From Stigonema sp964246695 (GTDB taxonomy: Bacteria > Cyanobacteriota > Cyanobacteriia > Cyanobacteriales > Nostocaceae): a stretch of 5,539 nucleotides of DNA. Below the pieces are notes generated by a model. That model ran no database searches. It was not told the DNA's origin and saw only the letters and a program-made list of their open reading frames with translations. The position numbers were made by a program, and so were the translations under genes. Location: NCBI GenBank assembly GCA_964246695.1, contig CAXTSI010000555.1:1-5539 (forward strand), given 5' to 3'. Each line of letters begins with the position of its first letter. The stretch's first letter is position 1. Positions 4,814 to 5,539 of the stretch are shown here, piece after piece.

Positions 4814-5539
4814 CTAATTTTGATGATCCGCAAGCTTTTCCTGTCGGTTATAGCGATACACCACTCCAGAAATAGCAGAGAACAGCGACCACGAAAGCGA
4901 ATTCAACCGCAAATCGTATAAACTAACGTCTACTGTATTGAATAGCACCAAACCCACAAAAACCAAAAGATAACTAAAAAGTATTAATTTATCTTTTGTA
5001 TCTACATTTGACTTGTAAAGTAGTTGAACACCCGCAATAAATATCCAACTGAGTAAGCCACAAAATAAAAGAGTAGTTGGCAGTCCAGTTTCGGAAGATA
5101 GCATCAAAAACAAGTTGTGAGGATGACCCAACCAAACATGCATCTGTGCTTCGTAGAGATTACTAAAATTGCGTAAGCCCCAACCAGTCCAAGGACGCTG
5201 TTGAGTCAAAGACCAGGCAAACTGCCACTGAGTTTTGCGAAGTAACGCTACCGGTCGATCGGGATACAGTTGATCGTTAAGCCGCGCCCAAAAGAAAGCC
5301 GGAACGACCTTGCGAAAAATTAGTGCGACTGGTGAGGGAGCAAAAGCCGCCAAAAGCACAGTAGCAGCCACAGTAGCGACGCCTGCCACAAGAATGCGCC
5401 AGCCTTGGTAAAGTGCGTAAGCTAAACAGGCAAAAATAGCCATCCCCCAAGCATTGCGCGAGTCAGTCAGAATCAAAGCTACGAAATTAGCAATCACCGC
5501 TACGGTTAAGAAGAGGAAGGGGAGTGGGGAATGGGGAGT
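4814..5539 (-). CDS. O-antigen ligase/polymerase family membrane protein (Wzy_C), partial
   Basis: The C-terminal part of a polytopic membrane protein of the O-antigen ligase/polymerase family (Wzy_C, PF04932), which joins or polymerises glycans on the periplasmic side of the inner membrane. A GTG at 5497 would give 227 residues, but the frame stays open to the window edge, and the family is normally 400 residues or more, so the start lies outside. Residues here count from that GTG. LTDSRNAW (10-17) matches the conserved SR-x-x-W segment. Membrane segments lie near 16-32, 35-54, 130-160, 170-192 and 199-214. A long periplasmic loop (about 56-128) holds RPWTGWGLRNF and ends in GHPHNLFLMLSSETGLPT, which fits the ligase motif H-[NSQ]-x9-G-x-x-[GTY] (H127, N128, G138, T141). 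Cyanobacterial IctB-type proteins share this domain, so the substrate cannot be assigned. Upstream of 5497 the frame reads through heptad repeats. Confidence 0.92.
   Translation of the reverse strand, partial: TPHSPLPFLFLTVAVIANFVALILTDSRNAWGMAIFACLAYALYQGWRILVAGVATVAATVLLAAFAPSPVALIFRKVVPAFFWARLNDQLYPDRPVALLRKTQWQFAWSLTQQRPWTGWGLRNFSNLYEAQMHVWLGHPHNLFLMLSSETGLPTTLLFCGLLSWIFIAGVQLLYKSNVDTKDKLILFSYLLVFVGLVLFNTVDVSLYDLRLNSLSWSLFSAISGVVYRYNRQEKLADHQN
5519..5539. repeat. Heptad repeat GGGGAGT/GGGGAAT x3, inside the O-antigen ligase frame
   Basis: Three heptads run GGGGAGT, GGGGAAT, GGGGAGT to the window edge. On the minus strand they are translated in the O-antigen ligase frame as TPHSPLP, directly before the hydrophobic FLFLTVAVIANF. 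A related short piece in opposite orientation lies at 32-43. Three 7-base units equal 21 bases, which keeps the frame. Confidence 0.75.

Overview
The window looks like part of a filamentous cyanobacterial chromosome (Nostocales-like). The supporting signs are three HIP1 octamers GCGATCGC (129-136, 827-834, 1544-1551), short tandem heptanucleotide repeats of the cyanobacterial STRR kind, a Ycf51-family gene, and transposase types that are abundant in these genomes. The genus is inference; no species-level marker is present.

Layout. Two apparently intact host genes lie at the edges, both on the minus strand: ycf51 (49-570) and the C-terminal part of an O-antigen ligase/polymerase-type membrane protein (4814-5539, running off the right edge). 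Between them is about 4 kb of decayed accessory DNA. From left to right it holds: a heptad repeat and small hairpins (716-834); a palindromic dispersed repeat (about 935-1029); an ISAs1-family transposase pseudogene on the minus strand (1040-2263) with at least eight frameshifts, fused at its 5' end to unrelated sequence; a small minus-strand gene with a one-base frameshift (2272-2536); a 5'-truncated minus-strand gene resembling the C-terminus of TPR/ST7-like proteins (2662-2994); a 5'-truncated pRiA4b ORF-3-like gene on the plus strand (2889-3407) that meets the previous one head to head; and a frameshifted plus-strand transposase remnant of the NF041680-like cyanobacterial type (about 3552-4331). 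A repeat-rich segment (4371-4760) separates this block from the O-antigen ligase gene.

The block is bracketed by inverted repeats. The heptad GGGAACA (716-743) faces its complement TTCCCTG (4533-4566). Just inside, a bipartite repeat of about 39 bases (787-825) faces a diverged copy with an 8-base insertion (4391-4440). Further in, CAGGGCT-beginning ends (1030 and 4380) face each other. This suggests a composite or much-rearranged island, not one clean insertion.

I see no CRISPR array, tRNA, rRNA, defence operon or coherent new system. The genes do not form a working pathway. The main interest is in how this graveyard was assembled, in two small genes of unknown role, and in a heptad repeat that is read through in frame inside the O-antigen ligase reading frame.
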